A DNA stretch of 64,000 bases from Eretmocerus hayati (lineage: Eukaryota; Arthropoda; Insecta; Hymenoptera; Aphelinidae): assembly GCA_029851415.1 (NCBI GenBank), contig CM056743.1:124960305-125024304 (forward strand). The letters run 5' to 3'. The notes beneath the pieces were generated by a model that did not search any database, was not told the DNA's origin, and saw nothing but the letters and a program-made list of their open reading frames with translations. Both the position numbers and the translations under genes were made by a program. The stretch's first letter is position 1; every line of letters begins with the position of its first letter. Below, in pieces: positions 22,567-34,459 of this stretch.

Positions 22567-25020
22567 TGGACATAATGTAGAATTACGAAAAAACGGCGTC
22601 CCAGCGAACGTGATAGCTTACGTTTAGACTAGTTAACTTCAAGCGAAAATATGTTGATTCCAATTTCCTAAGGAAATGTATCGGTATTTCTGAGGACTGT
22701 ACTCATCTCTTGGAAAAGTTCTTCCGCAAATGATAGAGGGATAGACAACTCTTTTCCGAGATGCCATTCCTATGATTTGCACTTGAGGGAAATACTCACT
22801 TCGAAATAAGTATCAAAAGTCCTTCATATAAACTCAAATTGAACCAACAAATGAATTCACCTTCTCGCAATTATGGTTTCGAGTCATCCAAAAATGCTTA
22901 CAAAAATTTTGCACAAACAGATCTTATAGATACAGGTGTATGTTCAGATAACAAAACCGTTCGTCTTGAAAAGATTTCGTATCCCACATGCAAAGAGAGC
23001 ATCATTCAATTTATAATCTGTGGGTGTGGCGTTGGCCCAACAACCAAAGAATTGCAAAGTAACTATATCCCCTCACGCGAAAAAAAACAATCCCGTAACT
23101 CTTTCTTAGTCACATGGGCTACTTCACCTTTACAATATTCATTCACGTGGAGGAAGCAACGGATGCTCAAGTAAATATTTACTCATCGGTTCTTGAAACC
23201 TATAACTAAGTTGCACAGACTCCGACAACGAGTGTATTTTCACATCAAGCTGTCGTTGAAAAATTCAATACCTTCCGACACACAACTTGGAATATACTAT
23301 GGTAACACTAGGTATCTGGTATAGTCTCTCGTAAAACCAAAGACTGTGAATTATTTGCATTCGCTAATGGATACTGCTCGCAAATACAAAAGAGATGTTT
23401 GGTGCACCGGTGGCATCAGAAACCCAGCAGGCGATGTACATAGCCCAGAAGTGAGGAATGATACGATCGAAAAATCTGTTCCCTCGCGTAAATAGTAACG
23501 ATAATGCCATTTTTATACCAGCTCCCGACCAGAGCTGTCGTAAATATCGGCCTTATTAAATTTTGCAACGACTGACTTTATTGACGGATCCTCCGATCTT
23601 GTTTTTTTTCTTTTATATCTTCTCTGCACCAATGTTGGATACTTTATGCATACACGTGATACTTTCATCATTCATTTTTTATGACTCGATGAGAAAACGT
23701 GGTTTGTTGAATATATCATTGCCAGCTCAGATGAACGAGCTTCGACCTCCAGGAAGACTGAATTAGCCTTTTAGAAGAAAATTTTGATAACTATTAATTG
23801 CTTCTGCAGCGCCTGAGATTAATCTGGGATGAGTACGAGAATAATTGGAATGCTTTGACAAATATCATCACAGGATAGGATCAAAATCGTCGCTTCTGAA
23901 AAAGAAAAAAACACTTCCCATGGCTGTTCTCCGATTGTATTTTTCGATCGACCTTGCGTAAAGCACTACCTTATGCACTGCAGCTTCCGGTCGCCTTACG
24001 GCTACTCGATGGGAAATGTATTTCGACACTAAGGCTTGAAGTTTTTTGTTCCACTCGGGGTAATTTCGACCTTCGTCAGGGCTCGGGTAGAAAACAATCA
24101 CTCGAAAAGCAAAACCAAATTTCTCGCCTTCGAATCGAAAAATAATACTCGAATGAAGACCATTTTTTCTTCGTTCGGGGGGAGGGGGAATAAAATAAAG
24201 TGAGTGTGACAAATTCATCGCTTTGTACGGTTCTCAGGAACGACACTCGTTCACGTTGCCCCGAATTTTTTTTAGTTTGTTATGTTAAATGACGATACAA
24301 AAGTGGTCTGGTCAGACACATATGGAATTCTGCATCTCCTAAGGGAAAATGAGTACTTTCCATTTTTTTCTTATCTTGCGGAGCTTATTTCAACTTTGAT
24401 GGAATGGTTACCAAAAATTTCAGCTTGATTGAATTTATGTACTAGAGTTCATTGAATCTGTGACCTCGTGGCTGTCAAAATCCAGTACTAGATGAGTTAA
24501 ACTCGCATCAGGATCGATTCTTTGCGCAAAATTACGGAAGCTAGGTGGACCAACTTGCCCCTAATTCCTCTATGAAGTCCCTTTCAAGGTTGAAAAGAGG
24601 TGAGAAAAAGCTATGAAATAAGATGGGAAACGTCTAATTCACATATGTAGGACTAGAATTAGTGCAATTTTACAGGGTTCTTAGGGAGCACGAGGATTTC
24701 TTCATTCAATACAATGTGGGCTAATTCAGTGCACACTCTGGTGATCTTTTTAATGTAATTTTCCCAGAGATTTTAGATAACTCGGCTCCAGTGAGCTTCG
24801 AATGAACTCATTTAGTTCATTACAATGGTCTTAAAATAACCTTCAAAATAACTAGAAGGTTTTCTAGAAAATGTAAGAGTGTACCAGTATCATCAAGTAC
24901 GACTGCCATACTCATTGTAGGAGAAAATGCATCGTACTCACTTCAGATCTGACATTTTCCAGACAATTTGGACTATAATAGACTAATATCTGTTTGAATC
25001 GAATGCTATTTGTGAACTAA
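22567..25020. other. Unassigned stretch
   Basis: The best frame is 22839-23174 (plus, 111 codons from a TTG), rich in Ser/Asn/Lys, with no recognisable domain. A single GGACCAACTTGCCCC near 24550 resembles the end motif of the foldback that follows. Confidence 0.4.
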
Positions 25021-25976
25021 GGTAAGTGTACCCAACTTGTCCCCATTAAGCCATTTTCTTAATAAACTTGGTCTATCTCAACAAGTTTCGACGCGTTTTA
25101 GCTCATTCAAAAGCTTGTTTCAAGACCTTCGAAATGAATTGAAGTACATCCAATTTGGACCAACTGGAGCCGAGCTGTCTTAATCGTTCCAAAAAGTGAT
25201 TTTTCAGAGTTTACAAAATGGTGTACCCAACTTGCCCCCATTTAGCTATTTCCCCAACAACTCTAGTCTACCTCAATATTTTCCTACGTATTTAAGCTCA
25301 TTTTGAAGCTTGTTTTAGGACCTTCAAAATGCACTAAACTACGTTCAATTTGGATTAATTGGAGCCGAACTGTCTCAATTCATCCAAAATAAATTATGGG
25401 AATCGGCGATAGAGTGTTTTTATCGCCGTACACGCTCATTTGGAGCTTTACACCGGTCCGAAACACTCTTTCCGTCCTATTTTGACGTGATAAACACGTT
25501 CCGAGTGGTGAAAAAAGTCGTACTGCACGCCCTTTCGAGATAAACATATGGGGGCATGTTAGGTACACTCCGATGTTGGCATCCTTGTTCACAAATCGTC
25601 TCCGTGTTTTGCACATAAAGCAACTCCATATTCAAATTTTGCAATTTTAAAAAATGGATTTTGAAGGTCTTGAGACAAAGGAGTCGAATGCGCTAAAGTA
25701 CGTCAAAATTGGTTGATCTCAAAGAATTTGGCACCGATTTTACTGAACGCAATTCCCTCGGTGCTTTCGTAGCTAAGCAATCACGAAAAATAGAAAAATC
25801 ACTTTAGATTTTCTGGAGAACGCAGGAATGATTCGGGGTCGACGCAAACTACTTACTTTCTCATATTTCAACATAACAAACGTGAAAAAAAATTGCCGGG
25901 AGGCCAAGGAGTGCCCATCCCCGAGATCGGCATATGGGGGCAAGTTGGGTACAGAGGCAAGTTGGGTACACTTACC
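25021..25976. mobile_element. Foldback element with GGTAAGTGTACCCAACTTG ends
   Basis: The left end reads GGTAAGTGTACCCAACTTG (25021-25039). The right end is its exact reverse complement (to 25976), apart from an extra partial copy of the motif just inside it. The motif GTGTACC(C/T)AAC(T/A)TG recurs in plus orientation at 25026 and 25221 and in minus orientation near 25550, 25935 and 25957. The left half is built of two direct units 195 bp apart (25026 and 25221). There is no coding frame and no clear target-site duplication. It is a non-autonomous DNA element of unknown superfamily. Confidence 0.85.
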
Positions 25977-27027
25977 TCATATACACTTATCTTCGATTTT
26001 TCGGGTGAATTATTATCTAATCTAGGGATGAAAATTAAGAATGTATTTGAGTTCCAGTGCCAAAACAGGATCAAAAACATAATCAAGCTCATTCCACTCC
26101 TTCATGCAGCTTCAACGCTCTTCGATTCTACTCAAAATTTGACCTGATATATAGTGTTTCATACTTGTATCATACTCAAACTATCCGATCTTTTATCGGG
26201 CTTATCCAAGCAAAGCTTTATCGCTAGTCACCATTTTCCCTTAAATTTTTGATACAAGACCTCAGCTCACGATGTACAGTGCGAATTCGCGCTTGACTTT
26301 GCGGTAACGTCGGTCGGTAAGGGCTTATCTGTCGGGCCAGCTCTCTCTCTGCGATACTCTGTTTGTCTTTTCGGCTGCTGTAGCTATATAAGGTATACCT
26401 ACCCTTGCTATAGAGAGAGTCGAGGGAGAAATAATTAGCCCCTGCTTGTAGAGACTAGTAATACGTGTGTGCTTTGTGAGCGCGATGAATTCCCATTTGG
26501 TGCTCCGACGTGTGTGTGTGTGTGTATGCTCTGTAGCCTCTATCTCTATGGTAGCCTCTGACTTTATTATGTGCCCCACGTGCAACGAATCCAAAGCCTT
26601 TTCAGCTATACTGATGAGAACTGCTACGTCTATGTGAAGAAGCGGCTCCTTATAATAATCTTGCTGTCTTTGAGCTAAGCACTTGCACGGGGTAGAGTCT
26701 TTCTTGTGAGGTTGATGGGGTAGTAAAAAATGCTAACTCGAGCCGGGAAGCGGCTTGGTTATCTTTTTTGTGGGGGAAAAGGAAAATTTTGTTTCGTGAA
26801 AGTATTGTTTGCTGGATTAAAGAGAGAATGATTCTTCTCGATAGAATCGATGATCTCAGATTTTTAATCCGAACATATTGTGTATAGAGACTAACAATAA
26901 CTACTTCAGATAATAATCAATACTCTTTCTGGATCAATCAGTGTGAATTCTCTGGGCTTCGGTGAATTTTGGATCAACTTTGACTAATAATTTGGTGTGT
27001 GTACACTAGAATTACAGCGTATGTCCA
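25977..27027. other. Unassigned stretch
   Basis: No gene is seen. A short (GT)n run lies at about 26508-26525. Confidence 0.45.
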
Positions 27028-27380
27028 CTCAAGTCTTCAGTGAGGGGGGGGGGGGCGAAACTTGAGTGACCTTGGAGGTCGAACAAGTTCTCGTCACTGA
27101 AGTTTCAGTGTGAGCATCGATGATATTTGAGGGGTACCTATGCACTGATTCGCCAGTGAGTTACACTGAAACTTTGATCAATACGATCTGGCAAGATTTT
27201 TGAAGCATTGAATTCCCAGTGAATTGTGTCTCACTGAATCATTATTTCATTACTGGAGTGTCAGTGATGCTCAAGGATCTACTCCCGTGCGAAGTCTCAT
27301 CCGACATCCAAGGTCGCTAGTTATTATCGGTCGAAGTTGATATACACTAAATTTCAGTGACTTCCCACTGATTGACACGG
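27028..27380. repeat. Degenerate repeat of CAGTGA/TCACTG
   Basis: CAGTGA, CACTGAA and TTTCAGTGA occur many times in both orientations (for example AGTTTCAGTGTGAG, TTACACTGAAACTTTG, AAATTTCAGTGACTTCC), next to a run of about a dozen G. The same motif in the same style, also near a G run, is found at 37069-37245 inside a Helitron-like element. This may therefore be a related fragment. Confidence 0.65.
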
Positions 27381-27659
27381 AGAGAGTAGATGTGTTTAGT
27401 GTCTAAAATTCATATTTGACAATTGTTGTCTTCTGTGTTGTTTATAATAATCGTTTCTATTTTGTTTTCCTTTTTTTTCATTGAGAGTCTGTTCCAATGA
27501 TCGTCTCAATTTCATCAGATACGTAGCAGAGTTACAGAAAACACTCATATTGTTCCCACCCCGATATCGGTGATCATTGAGTTTTATGGGAGATGGAAGC
27601 ATCTCGGGATTTTTTCTACGAGCGACCATTGCTTTCTGGGTGAGTCTGGATTTGAAGGA

Positions 27660-27795
27660 TTAGTACATTATGCATCGATGCAAGGTCTGGCCGTTTTGGG
27701 GCACGGGAATGAATTTTCCCCGAGTGTAACGAGGGGAAAATATTTCCTGTGCCCCAAAACGGCCCGACGAGCGAGGTGCATATACTATTTTTTGG
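27660..27795. mobile_element. Short palindromic MITE-like hairpin
   Basis: Perfect 14-bp arms GGCCGTTTTGGGGC (27689-27702) and GCCCCAAAACGGCC (27751-27764) continue inward (GAATTTTCCCC/GGGGAAAATATTTCC) and, less well, outward (TAGTACATTATGCA/TGCATATACTA). It would form a nearly complete hairpin. A 122-codon frame runs across it and is a by-product. Confidence 0.85.
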
Positions 27796-29686
27796 TTTCA
27801 GGGCAACTGAACGCCAATTTTCCTAACCAAGCCGGGAGGAAAAATGGCCATTTAGTCGCACTATGCCAAAAAGTGTATTTTCATGCGTTCATAGAAGAAC
27901 TGTGCTTATTCAATTTGACTCGTATACTAATATTATAACACAAATTTTTCAGAAATGAAAAGGACTCTCATCCATCGTCTCATAGGCCTTCCCTTTGCAA
28001 GGGTTATTCTTCCCTGGTAATTCTAAAAAAAGGATGCGAACGCGGATGGAAGTTTGCTAATGCTCGATTTTTTACTTTAGTTCAAAATTCATGTAAGAAA
28101 TATTCATGCAAAGTCTTACGAAACAGCTATTGAGCTTTTGAAACGTCTCTTTTGCAGTACTGAACTGTAAGTACACCGAACGATGGTAAAACTCGAGAGA
28201 GCAGTACCGAGACTATATTTGTCTTCAAAGTTTTAGAATGAACTCACAGTAAAACTGGGCTACTGGTCTCTTCAAAACCCCAATGCCTTTTGAAAAAGTT
28301 GAGGGACTTTTAGGATAAATCTTTCGTAATGTTGGATGGAGAGATTCGCGTGATTAAGCCTCTTTGGGGTTTTCGGCAGCCACAACTCAATTTAATTTTT
28401 AGCATAAAAAGTACAAAAGCTGAGGACCACGTACCGTGATCGAGCCTGATAGTCATATAAACGAACGCTTCCTAGTTATTAAAACAAATGGAGGGCTATT
28501 CCATTGCAACCAATGAAATTTCACAAGTATACGATGTGGGAATATGTCTTTGATGGTCAGACAGACTTCGAAGGGATGTGAGCGATGTCAACTCTGACTG
28601 ATTTGTGGGAATTTTACAATCTCTCGAGGATGATTATGATGTAGCCGAAAGTGTTTTCAAAATAGAATCCAGAACGAGTTTCATTTCTCCAAAATTGCAA
28701 TTTGAATCGGTAGTGGAGCGCAGACTCTTTCATAATCATCAATTTGCAGAGTCTAGCTAGCCTGAAATATTACATTCTACGTGAGATACACATCCAAAAT
28801 AGAGTGGAGAGCGAACTACTGAAGTGAATTAGCCAGGAACTAAGTCTCTCCAGCTTGTTATGTCTAAATTATTCGTTCAATCGCGATGTTATGGGCTGAT
28901 CTTATCGATCCTAGATCAAAATAAACTCCGGAAGTCTGTTCCGAACAGTAAATCGACAACAAAGTTAATGCATTGGGATCGTGTAAGAATGCTAAAAGAC
29001 CGGATTCACTGTTAATTAAATCGTAAACTCGCGCCTGCTTTTACGCTTGAGCTAAGAGGCTGAGCCTTTTATACGCTCGACACTTTACTCAATCTGGTCT
29101 CGCTACTTTTCTTTTTTATTCGTGAAACTGCGCTACTCTCATCCGATACCCTGTACGCCGCCTCTTCTGATACTACTTCTCCACTTATCCGAACAAAATT
29201 AGTCTGGGTTTTTATTTTTCTATTTTTATTTTCATTTGAAGTTGCAAACGACACTATTCGAGAGTCAATCGACCTTTGAATATGAATGAAAAGATGATAA
29301 AATTAGCCTATATAGATCCAGCAGTGACAGTAAATTGTTCGACAAAATCAATACTTCCTCACCTGTCTATCAGAATAATGAGCTCCCAGGATCCAGCGGC
29401 TTCGAGTGAATACGAATCTAGTTGACTTTATGGCCACAATGATTGTTATTAACCCGTTTTAATCTTCAATGAAACATGTTACGTTGGTCACCTATCAAAT
29501 TTCGACACTTTTTGGTGGCACCAAATTCTTATCTTCTGCTTCCAATTTTGGCTTTTTGATCACTTCTGAACATCGACCACGTGTCTATTCTCTCACTGAC
29601 ACGTTGAAAGACTGTCTGAGTAACGGCACCTTCCTCGATCAACACAATTATTGCACCAAACACTATTTTTCTACTGAAACGCTTAC
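27796..29686. other. Unassigned stretch
   Basis: No gene is recognised and no repeat stands out. The last part (29469-29686) begins the left shoulder of the palindrome that follows. Confidence 0.4.
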
Positions 29687-31064
29687 GAGTAATTTCGCGC
29701 GAAAGCGGACCACGAATTGCAGACATATCTCAGATTGTTTTTCCACTATTCTTAATCGATTCTATGGTCCAAAAAATGAACTTTTCACCCTCTATGGGGT
29801 GAAAAAAAAATTTTTTGTTTCCGTGGGGAATATCTTTGTGATAGTGTTTTTAGGAAAAAAAACCAATCTTTTTTCAGTAAAATGGGTGTAGTTCCGACTT
29901 GAGGTGAGATACGACCACGCGAATAGTGGCATTCGAAAGGTCTTTCAAAAATCTATCGAAATATGTTTCGAAAAAATTTTTTTGAGGCTACGGACGCCCC
30001 CTATGAGCAAAAAGGTGAAAAATAGGAAAAATTCATTCCCTCATAAACCTAATTTTCTAAAAATCTGGAAATCCATATTTCGATGTAAAATTGCGTGTTC
30101 TTCCAGAAACAAGTGGTCCCAATCTGTGTTTTTGGGTTCTACGCTGTTTTTTTACGTTTTATCAATATTCTCAGCCTTATTGGTTGAAAAATGAATTTTT
30201 CTGCGCATGCGCAGGAATTTAGACTGACAATAGACTGCTGAAACCAATTCCATTGAAAAGCCAAGGAAATTTCCTTCAAAATTACTATACTTAGTGAAGT
30301 CGATTCGATGTACTGGGACCAAAGTTAGAAGGTCTAAAAAATGATGACACTTCTACTCGAGTCACGATAGTAATGGGAAATTCGTGCAAGATCTGCATTT
30401 ACCCCTCTTGAGGATGCTTCATCATCAATGTGATGTAACTTTGGGCCAAGTACATAAAATTGACTTCGCCAAGTAGTTATTTTTAAGGAAATTTTCTTGG
30501 CTTTTCAATGGAATTGGTTTCAGCAGTCTAAATTCCTGCACATGCGCAGAAAAATTCATTTTTCAACCAATAAGGCTGAAAATATTGATAAAACGTAAAA
30601 ACAACAGCGTAGAACCCAAAAACACAGATCGGGACCACTTGTTTCTGGAAGAACACGCAATTTTACATCGAAATATGGATTTCCAGATTTTTAGAAAATT
30701 AGGTTTTTGAGGAAATGACTTTTTTCTATTTTTCACCTTTTTGCTCATAGGGGGCGTCCGTAGCCTCAAAAAAAAATTTTCGAAACATATTTCGATAGAT
30801 TTTTGAAAGACCTTTCGAATGCCACTGTTTGCGTGGTCGTATCTTACCTCAAGTCGGAAGTACACCCATTTTACTGAAAAAAGATTGGTATTTTTTCCTA
30901 AAATCACCATCACAAAGATATTCCCCACGGAAACAAAAAATTTTTTTTTCACCCCATAGAGGGTGAAAAGTTCATTTTTTGGACCATAGAATCGATTAGA
31001 AATGTCGGAAAAAGAGTTTGAAACATGTTTGCAATTCGTGGTCCGCTTTCGCGCGGAATTACTC
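29687..31064. mobile_element. Long near-perfect palindrome, centre ~30380
   Basis: Two arms of about 690 bp are reverse complements with only scattered differences. For example, CTGAAACCAATTCCATTG at 30238 pairs with CAATGGAATTGGTTTCAG ending at 30523, and CGCGCGAAAGCGGACC near 29696 pairs with GGTCCGCTTTCGCGCG near 31041. Pairing continues almost to the centre. The arms carry near-identical open frames on opposite strands (about 29904-30194 plus and 30563-30952 minus), which reflect the palindrome and match no family I know. A TGCGCATGCGCA-type palindrome lies inside each arm. A transcript through it would fold into a roughly 690-bp hairpin. Confidence 0.95.
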
Positions 31065-31560
31065 TCACATGATTATAAAAAAATAATACGCAAGAAACTG
31101 TTTTCCGATAAGACTGATAATTGGTGTCACAGAGCTACAAGAGATGGATTTTCGATACAACGACTACTCTTCCCCTCATATTGTGAAAGAGTCATCATCA
31201 AGGCAATTTTAGTTTACATGATCTTGCATTTAGCAGCGAACTGTATAACTTCAGCAGATGCTATAGTTTTTGAAGTGAGTAAATTTTCACCATGAGGACA
31301 CGAATTTTGAGTTTATTATAGATCACTATTATTATGTAAAACTATTTTATGTAAAATTATTCTGCTGACAATCGTAACAGTAACAAGGGGAGTCCGGAGG
31401 ATCCGGGTTCCCAATCCTCCACAAGGTTTTTTATACAGTTTGGTACTACTGAGAATATGACGAAACCAGAGTAACTCCACCAAATGGGCCTTCTGTTCAA
31501 AGCTACAGCCTATAACATTAGCATTGCCCATATAGGCCCATGTTGAAAGTGATATACAGA
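31065..31560. other. Spacer between two palindromes
   Basis: A frame of 97 codons (31002-31295, plus) starts inside the palindrome arm and runs out here. It has no recognisable domain. No repeat is seen. Confidence 0.4.
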
Positions 31561-32642
31561 GTGTCCTTTTTGCAGAAATTGTTAGGAATCGGGAAAAACT
31601 CCTGAACACGTGTTCCCTTATCTTGCAAGGGATTTCCGACGGTGACCTTGTTTTTTGACCTTGGCGGTCATTTTCAAGGTCGTTAGGAGGTCACGTCGGA
31701 TTTTCAAATAGAAACAACCAGCTTGACCCCGAATTCTGAAAGAACGTGGAAATTTATGGAACTTTTGTTTGATACATTTTTCGATCCGACTCAACTTTGC
31801 TGAGATAAATGGAGGTCAGTAGGGATTGACGGTAACCGCTGTAGCTCCAAGATTGAGCATTTTATCGGAAAATGTTGGGTTTAAAAGTTGTCCATGATCA
31901 CAGTAAAAATGAGCAAACGACCTTATTTTTGGCCTTGTTATATAATTTTTCATGTTTTTTCAGAGGTGGAGGTGGAAAGTAGGATTTCGATCACAAATTA
32001 GGTGGTTCTATGAGGCTATAGCGAAGAAACGGCAGCTAGGAGCGCTGGTGGTCCAACACATGCAATTCTTTGTCCGGGCGCGTCTGTGAGAGTTGGCGCA
32101 TACTCTCTGACACAGATACAAACTAGCACGCACCGACGTACACGGACAGAAAAATCCATGTGTTGGGGAGCTTAAATGACCATTAGCGCCGCCCTGGTGG
32201 ACGTTTTTTCGCTATAACCTCATTAGAAAAAGTCGAGTTGACCTCCTAATGACCTTGAAAATAATCTTTGAGGTCAAAGACAAGGTCACTAGCTCATTTC
32301 TATTGTGATCATGAACAACCTTTATCCCAGAAATTTTTTGATAAAATCTCATACTCGGAGATACAGCGGTTACCGTCAACCTGTGTTGACCTCCATTTAT
32401 CTCAGTGAGGTCAAGTCGGATTAAAAATGGTCCGAACTAAAGTTCATAATTTCTCATGTCCTTTCAGAATTCGAGGTCAGAAGTGGGTGTTTCTATTTGA
32501 AAATCCGAGTTGACCTCCAAATGACCTTGAAAATGACCATCAAGGTCAAAAACAAGGCCACCATCGGATGTCTCCGTCAAAAGAAGAGGACACGTGTTCC
32601 GGGGTTTTTCCCGATGCCTAACCGTTTCTGAAAAAAAGGGGG
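31561..32642. mobile_element. Long palindrome rich in AGGTCA half-sites, centre ~32101
   Basis: The left outer sequence TGTTAGGAATCGGGAAAAA (31580-31598) pairs with TTTTTCCCGATGCCTAAC (to 32622). Further pairs lie at GATTGACGGTAACCGCTGTA / TACAGCGGTTACCGTCAA and at the CTATAGCG/CGCTATA boxes flanking the centre. Arms are about 500 bp and more diverged than in the preceding palindrome. The hexamer AGGTCA, on either strand, occurs at 31643, 31656, 31688, 31813, 32239, 32250, 32271, 32283, 32387, 32408, 32474, 32511, 32522 and 32543. There is no protein-coding frame of note. A related fragment is at 22300-22430. Confidence 0.9.
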
Positions 32643-32670
32643 GAAGGGTACTCATTTTCCGGACAGTAGC

Positions 32671-33845
32671 CGATTTGCTCACTCTCGCCAGTTTATAAAC
32701 TTGCAACCAGTATATACAAGAATCGCTCCAACGACATCTTGCCAAAGAGATTGGTATATAATCTCTTTGCATCTTGCACGAGCTTTGAATATACTGCCAT
32801 GTCAGTTTAGGAAGAGGCTAGCCAGTTTATAAATTGGCGAGTGGCCAATCCGCCATTTGTTCCGCGTGTATGTGGTTAAAATACGCAATGATCGATGTGA
32901 GGATGGAATGGGCTTCCAATTACCACGTTACGTCAATGTCTCGTGTGAGATTATTGTCACACAGGTTCATATAGCTGGTGATTGCAAATATTATCAGCTT
33001 ACTTTATTAACACGACTCATCAAAACGCGTCGTTTGGCGTCGGCGTTGCGATCCACACTTCACAGTTACATTCCTTCATGCCCTGGCCACCACGACTTCA
33101 ACCCCTGAGAGTTGGGTTTGGAAAAAGTCCGAAGATAAATCTGAGAAAATTCACCCTATTTCTCATTCAAAGGGCTGAGCGATAGAGATCTGATAGTGAG
33201 CGATTATTGGCATCAGTTATTGTTGTCTCGTCTGTTGGTCTCCACGCGGAAATATTCTCGGATCGCCCGTAATACGTGGGATCACTTCATTGTTTATTCA
33301 TGAAAAATCAGGACTTGAGCAATTGTTGAAGCAATTGGATTAGAGTGGGAAATAGAGGGGTTCTTCTCAGATTTTTTTCCCGGACCTTTTCCAACTACCA
33401 AAGGGTGAAGTCGTGATGGCCAGGGCATGAAAAAATGTAACTGTAAAGAGGGGGTTCACATTTCACAGTTACTTATTGAAGTAAGTTGATAATGTTTGCA
33501 ATTATCAGATATATGAATCTGCGTGACAATAACTCACACGAGAAATTTACTTGACGCGGTGATTGGAAGCCCATTCTATCTTCCCATTGATCATTGTGTA
33601 TTTTAGACCATCTACCTTTTTCAAAGCACATATATAAACGCTGAACAAAAAGGTCGATCGGCCCCTCGCCAGTTCATAAACTGGCTAGCCGTTATTATAA
33701 ACTCACTGGGCAATACATTCAAAACTCGTGCAAGATGACGGCGGAGCAATTCTTGAACACTTTGTCTGCAAGATAACGAACTGTCTAGCCAGTGTATTAA
33801 AGGGGCTGGCCTCTTTTTATGAACTGGCGAGAGTGAGTAAGCCAG
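32671..33845. mobile_element. Long palindrome with TCGCCAGTTTATAAAC ends, centre ~33257
   Basis: CTCACTCTCGCCAGTTTATA at 32678 pairs with a close complement ending at 33837. CATCTTGCACGAG(C/T)TTTGAAT near 32770 pairs near 33730. CCCTGGCCACCACGACTTCA at 33081-33100 pairs with TGAAGTCGTGATGGCCAGGG at 33406-33425. CACTTCACAGTTACATT pairs further inside. Arms are about 580 bp with scattered differences. Within each arm the TCGCCAGTTTATAAA(C/T)TGG motif occurs twice, so the arm itself has inverted sub-ends. It is non-coding. It begins only about 30 bp after the preceding palindrome. Confidence 0.92.
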
Positions 33846-34317
33846 CTATGACAGATGTAATGGCAATGCTAACGTTATTGCTTGTAACTCTGAACAGAAT
33901 ACCTATTCGATGGAGTTACTCCGGATTCTTCATATTCTAGGTTGTACCAGACTGTGAAAGAAGTTTGGTGAGTTTTGGCGACCCGGACCCTCCAGACTCC
34001 CCTTGTAAGTGTATTCGCTCATCGTGCATGTAAGTCGCTCAGAGGTCTATATTCCTTCTACGAAAGATATCATTGTCATCACTTTAGCATGAACGAGTTG
34101 ATAACCGCGATGGAAACTGTAGAATTTCTCGCAGGGCTACATAGGGTTTAACCCCAAGCAAATTTACAGAATCTCAATTTGTCATTGTCAGGATTTTGAG
34201 AACCTCAAGAGTCTGAGAGGAAAGTGATGAGCACTACGGCGTCTGATAGAAAATCATGAGCCCCTTATTTCTGAAAAGAATTTTCACAAAAGAGGATGCA
34301 TATGAAGTAAAGCTTTC
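33846..34317. other. Unassigned stretch
   Basis: No gene or repeat is recognised. Confidence 0.45.
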
Positions 34318-34459
34318 AAAAAATGGTATATTACTGTACTAGGCAGGGAAGTTGGATTTCCATGACTGTGGGATGGTAATACCGAGGCGAATCCGAGGCA
34401 TTGATATCACACTATCATGAGCATCCCACTTCTCTGCCGAGTGCTGTATACTATTTTTT
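34318..34459. mobile_element. Short palindromic MITE-like hairpin
   Basis: AAAAAATGGTATATTACTGT followed by ACTAGGCAGGGAAGTTGG on the left pairs with CCCACTTCTCTGCCGAGTGC followed by TGTATACTATTTTTT on the right. The loop includes GAGGCGAATCCGAGGC. Its layout (AGTATA near the ends, then a CACTCG-like box) resembles the hairpins at 27660 and 39881. Confidence 0.75.

Noticed and set aside
29904..30952. Paired open frames in the two arms of the palindrome, first taken as a duplicated gene
   Set aside because: They are the same frame read on opposite arms; no start context, no domain, and the arms are non-coding-like in base composition.
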